Below are positions 61,553-64,000 of a stretch of DNA of 64,000 nucleotides, piece by piece. A program made the translations under genes and the position numbers. The notes under the pieces are model-generated. The model was not told the DNA's origin, did not search any database, and saw nothing but the letters and a program-made list of their open reading frames with translations. Numbering within the stretch: position 1 is the first letter of the stretch; each line of letters begins with the position of its first letter. The DNA is from Patiriisocius sp047730165 (lineage in GTDB: Bacteria > Bacteroidota > Bacteroidia > Flavobacteriales > Flavobacteriaceae), in assembly GCF_047730165.1 (NCBI RefSeq), contig NZ_CP159834.1, forward strand, positions 248,001 through 312,000, in the 5' to 3' direction.

Positions 61553-61647
61553 AGAATTAAAGTACCATCTTACTATTAAATAAGAATATTTTCTTCGGAA
61601 ATAGACACGCTTTAACATAGAGGAATTTTTAGGCATAAATTTTGTTT

Positions 61648-61655
61648 TATATTTG
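61648..61655 (+). promoter_or_regulatory. -7 promoter element (TATATTTG)
   Basis: A perfect match 23 bp before the ATG at 61679. A GTG at 61667 is only 11 bp after it; the ATG is preferred. Confidence 0.65.
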
Positions 61656-61678
61656 ACAGCACAAACGTGTTTTCTCTT

Positions 61679-62932
61679 ATGACTCGATCAATTTTAATCA
61701 CCCTTATTTCTATTATTGGAACTCTTAGTATTTTCGCACAAGCTGAAGAAAAAAGAGCCCCCCAATACATACAAACCATTCAGTTTAAAGGCGCGCAGGC
61801 CTTAAACAAACTTCCTATTATTAAACTAGGAGATCGTCTACAACTCAACTTTGATGCACTCAACGGTGAAGAAGAAGATTATTATTACAGAATCACTCAT
61901 CATAACTTTGATTGGACAGAAAGCGATCTTTCTAAGAGTGAATTTTTAGACGGCTTTGATGACGTGCGAATTGAGACCTACGAAAACTCATTAAATACAC
62001 TTCAAATCTTTTCTCATTATTATTTTTCAATCCCAAATAGGGAGACTAAAAAATTGAAGAAAAGTGGAAACTACCTCATCTCTATATATAATGACTACAA
62101 CGAGCTTATTTTCTCAAGAAAATTTATGATCATGGAGCCCATCGCAGGAGTTGGCGTTGAGATTAAACGCTCTAGAGATTTAAAATATGTTGAAGAACGA
62201 CAAGTGGTAAACTTTACCATAGACAGTCCTTCATTACTACTAATTAACCCTAAGCAGCGTGTGAACACACTGGTCATTAAAAACAATAACCTGAACGCCG
62301 CAATACGAGATTTAAAACCACAATACACGATAGGGAGCGAACTTATTTACAGGTATGATCAAGAAGCATCTTTTGGTGGTGGCAATGAGTTTTTAGCTTT
62401 TGACAATAAAGAGGTGCGCTCTGCAGTAAATGGCGTTCGTAGGGTAGAACTCACAGATATTTACGAAAACTTTCTGTACACAGACATCGATCGCTACGAT
62501 CGCCCTTACACCTATAATCCAGATGTAAACGGAACTTTTTTAGTACGCAACATTGATGCAGACAACTCTTCAATAGAAGCAGAATATGTGCGCATGCATT
62601 TTACCTTACATCATTTTGAAGACATAGGCGATAAAGAAATACATATTTTCGGTGGTTTTAATAACTGGACCATTGATGGCTCTACGTATATGAAGTATAA
62701 CAAAAGCCGTGATGTGTATGAAAACACTAGATTATTTAAACAAGGGTTTTATAATTATCAATACGTGCTGGTAGACAGAAACGGAAATATAGATCAAGGC
62801 GCCTTCTCCGGTGACTTCTGGCAAACAGAAAATGAATATACAGTAATAGTATACTATAGAGATCAAGGAGGTAGGTTTGATAGAATCATTGGTGTAGGGT
62901 ATGCTAATTCAGACAGGATTACAAACAACTAA
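61679..62932 (+). CDS. T9SS plug-domain protein (DUF5103 family)
   Basis: A 417-aa exported protein, start at the ATG at 61679 (a GTG four codons earlier also opens the frame). A signal peptide (about 1-21) is followed by the DUF5103/T9SS plug domain: RAPQYIQTIQFKGAQALNKLPIIKLG, YYYRITHHNFDWTESDLSKSEF, and the C-terminal FGGFNNWTIDGSTYMKYN with GFYNYQYVLVDRNG, related to carbohydrate-binding modules. Family members plug the T9SS translocon pore. It therefore relates to the exported proteins elsewhere in the window. Confidence 0.9.
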   Translation: MTRSILITLISIIGTLSIFAQAEEKRAPQYIQTIQFKGAQALNKLPIIKLGDRLQLNFDALNGEEEDYYYRITHHNFDWTESDLSKSEFLDGFDDVRIETYENSLNTLQIFSHYYFSIPNRETKKLKKSGNYLISIYNDYNELIFSRKFMIMEPIAGVGVEIKRSRDLKYVEERQVVNFTIDSPSLLLINPKQRVNTLVIKNNNLNAAIRDLKPQYTIGSELIYRYDQEASFGGGNEFLAFDNKEVRSAVNGVRRVELTDIYENFLYTDIDRYDRPYTYNPDVNGTFLVRNIDADNSSIEAEYVRMHFTLHHFEDIGDKEIHIFGGFNNWTIDGSTYMKYNKSRDVYENTRLFKQGFYNYQYVLVDRNGNIDQGAFSGDFWQTENEYTVIVYYRDQGGRFDRIIGVGYANSDRITNN

Positions 62933-62938
62933 GCCGAC

Positions 62939-63289
62939 TTGAAAGACATTCTAAGCAGACCTGATGTGGAATTTATAGTAGACAGCTTCTACGACCAAGC
63001 CACGTTACATCCAGAAATATCATGATATTTCACAGACATTGTCGCCCAGCACTTTGAGATACACAAAGCACGTATTTGCGACTTTTGGGACGATTTAATT
63101 TTTCGCGGAAATAAATACAAAGAGAACCCCGAGCTAGTGCATATAAAAATGCAAGCAGAATAAAACCTCACAACTATTGCGTTTCAAACTTGGCTAGCAT
63201 TGTGGGAACATACTGTTCTTAAAAACTTTAAAGGGACGAATGCAGCTATTGATGTCTCTAAAGCAAATAGGAATGTTGATGCAACTTAA
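62939..63289 (+). pseudogene. group III truncated haemoglobin, broken by in-frame stops
   Basis: One frame of 117 codons reads as a group III truncated haemoglobin: KDILSRPDVEFIVDSFYDQ at the start, then YFTDIVAQHFEIHKARICDFWDDLIFRGNKYKENPELVHIKM, and a C-terminal FQTWLALWEHTVLKNFKG. TGA at codon 29 and TAA near codon 75 interrupt it, with no frameshift. No ATG begins the frame (TTG at the expected place). The gene follows the plug-protein stop by 6 bp. The protein side keeps its family pattern, so the gene was probably lost recently. Confidence 0.82.
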
Positions 63290-63392
63290 GATAGAAAAAA
63301 GTAGCTCATAACTTCTCGTCGCAGGTTTACATCATCTTTCTTTTATAAACCCAAAAGCCATCTCTCATTAAAAAAGTTACTATCTTAGTACT

Positions 63393-64000
63393 GTGAACGA
63401 AGAGAAAACTACAGACATCGACAAAACCGACAAAGTTTCAATAAACAGCCGAAAGCATTTTAAATACAGGAGCAATGAATGCCTTAACTGCAGCCAACCT
63501 CTAGATTTAAGTGACCGCTTCTGCCCTTACTGCTCGCAGCTCAACAGCACAAAACCACTTACGCTCGCAGATTTTATAAAAGAATTTTTTAGCAGTCTCG
63601 TAAGCTACGACTCTCGATTGCGATTTACCGTGACAGACTTGCTTTTTCGTCCCGGTAAGATTTCTAAAAATTACATAAGCGGAAAACGATTACGGTACAC
63701 GAACCCGTTTAGATTCTTTCTTAGCGTATCTATCATCTACTTTTTAATGTATAGTGTAGTTAATTTTTTTAACCCTAGTTACGACGTGCCGTTGTTTGAC
63801 ATTAATAAGGAAATAAAGAATGATGACACTACCAAACAAAAGAACAGCAATGAAACCGCGGGACTTAATATATCTAACACCATAAAGCAAGACACCATAC
63901 ACAAAAAAAATCTGGCTACCACAGCGCTTTTAGACAACACTGCTAAGAACGACTCCAATACTAAACAAGAAAGTGAGCCCATTCCTTATCTAATCGTAAC
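63393..64000 (+). CDS. DUF3667 protein, N-terminal part (cut by window edge)
   Basis: A protein of at least 202 aa starting at GTG 63393 and running out of the window. Residues about 27-45 form a zinc-ribbon pattern, ECLNCSQPLDLSDRFCPYC (CxxC-x11-CxxC), followed by DFIKEFFSSLVSYDSRLRFTVTDLLFRPGKIS and KNYISGKRLRYTNPFRFFLSVSIIYFLM, typical of DUF3667 with a first membrane helix near 108-125. Function is unknown; the family is widespread in Bacteroidota. A -7-like TATCTTAG lies a few bases before the GTG. Confidence 0.88.
   Translation, partial: MNEEKTTDIDKTDKVSINSRKHFKYRSNECLNCSQPLDLSDRFCPYCSQLNSTKPLTLADFIKEFFSSLVSYDSRLRFTVTDLLFRPGKISKNYISGKRLRYTNPFRFFLSVSIIYFLMYSVVNFFNPSYDVPLFDINKEIKNDDTTKQKNSNETAGLNISNTIKQDTIHKKNLATTALLDNTAKNDSNTKQESEPIPYLIV

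Noticed and set aside
61667..61678. GTG start for the T9SS plug-domain gene
   Set aside because: The ATG at 61679 gives the complete signal peptide and better spacing from the promoter.
1..64000. tRNA genes, CRISPR arrays, transposases and attachment sites
   Set aside because: No TpsiC-loop-like sequence with matching stems, no regularly spaced repeats and no recombinase gene was found by reading.

Overview
The window is typical Flavobacteriaceae (Bacteroidota) chromosome. It is AT-rich, and many genes are preceded by the Bacteroidota -7 promoter element TAnnTTTG, often only 5-20 nt before the ATG. It also carries type IX secretion (T9SS) C-terminal sorting domains, a T9SS plug-domain protein, a DUF1573 protein, LpxK, and a complete sodium-pumping NADH:quinone reductase operon (nqrABCDEF) with ApbE, which points to a marine flavobacterium. 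The genus cannot be fixed from sequence alone. No rRNA, tRNA, CRISPR array, prophage, transposase or replication origin was seen.

Layout. 1-16.4 kb is housekeeping: the N-terminal part of valS, a DUF1573 protein, a secreted aspartyl protease with a PDZ domain, an aminotransferase coupled to murB, a fasciclin lipoprotein, a four-gene operon (small membrane protein, GT2 glycosyltransferase, ECF sigma factor, Nramp-like transporter), lipA-gap, a hybrid histidine kinase, lpxK, a Nif3-like protein and a coiled-coil CT398-like protein. 16.9-21.8 kb holds msrA, a methyltransferase, a 39-aa lipoprotein, a 54-aa CDGSH iron-sulfur protein, a lipoprotein and a T9SS-exported haloperoxidase-like protein. 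22.0-30.1 kb is a kynurenine degradation cluster: kynU, a DUF2306-like membrane protein, kmo, a RidA-type deaminase, an aminomuconate-semialdehyde-type dehydrogenase, an SDR, an ACMS decarboxylase and an O-methyltransferase. 30.1-37.8 kb has a decayed PAP2 phosphatase, tatA, an M1 peptidase, a DUF6702 protein, three tandem paralogues with carboxypeptidase-regulatory-like domains, pepE and a GNAT. 38.0-43.9 kb has an M15 carboxypeptidase, a broken M48 peptidase, gpmI, a thioredoxin-like lipoprotein, a HAD phosphatase, map and a methyltransferase. 44.1-61.5 kb is the Nqr region on the minus strand, in which nqrA-F is separated from apbE by two very large T9SS-exported proteins, a lipoprotein and a frameshifted DUF4846 gene. 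The window ends with a T9SS plug-domain protein, a truncated-haemoglobin pseudogene and the start of a DUF3667 protein.

How the genes work together. Kynurenine would be hydroxylated (kmo) and cleaved (kynU) to 3-hydroxyanthranilate, then after ring opening processed by the decarboxylase, dehydrogenase and deaminase toward central metabolism. The dioxygenases and the formamidase for this route are not in the window. The Nqr complex pumps sodium while oxidising NADH, and ApbE attaches its covalent FMN. Several exported proteins (two giant proteins and the haloperoxidase-like protein) use the T9SS route.

Most notable observations: (i) a 9-mer, TTTCCGAAG, occurs 14 times on the two strands, far above chance, in genes and intergenic gaps alike; (ii) four genes are decayed by single lesions while the rest of the frame survives, including an M48 peptidase broken only by two apparent CAA-to-TAA changes; (iii) two giant exported proteins with unrelated N-terminal halves share a nearly identical ~500-residue C-terminal module; (iv) an Nramp-like transporter, an SDR, a CT398-like zinc-ribbon protein and NqrB/NqrC depart from their families' key motifs.
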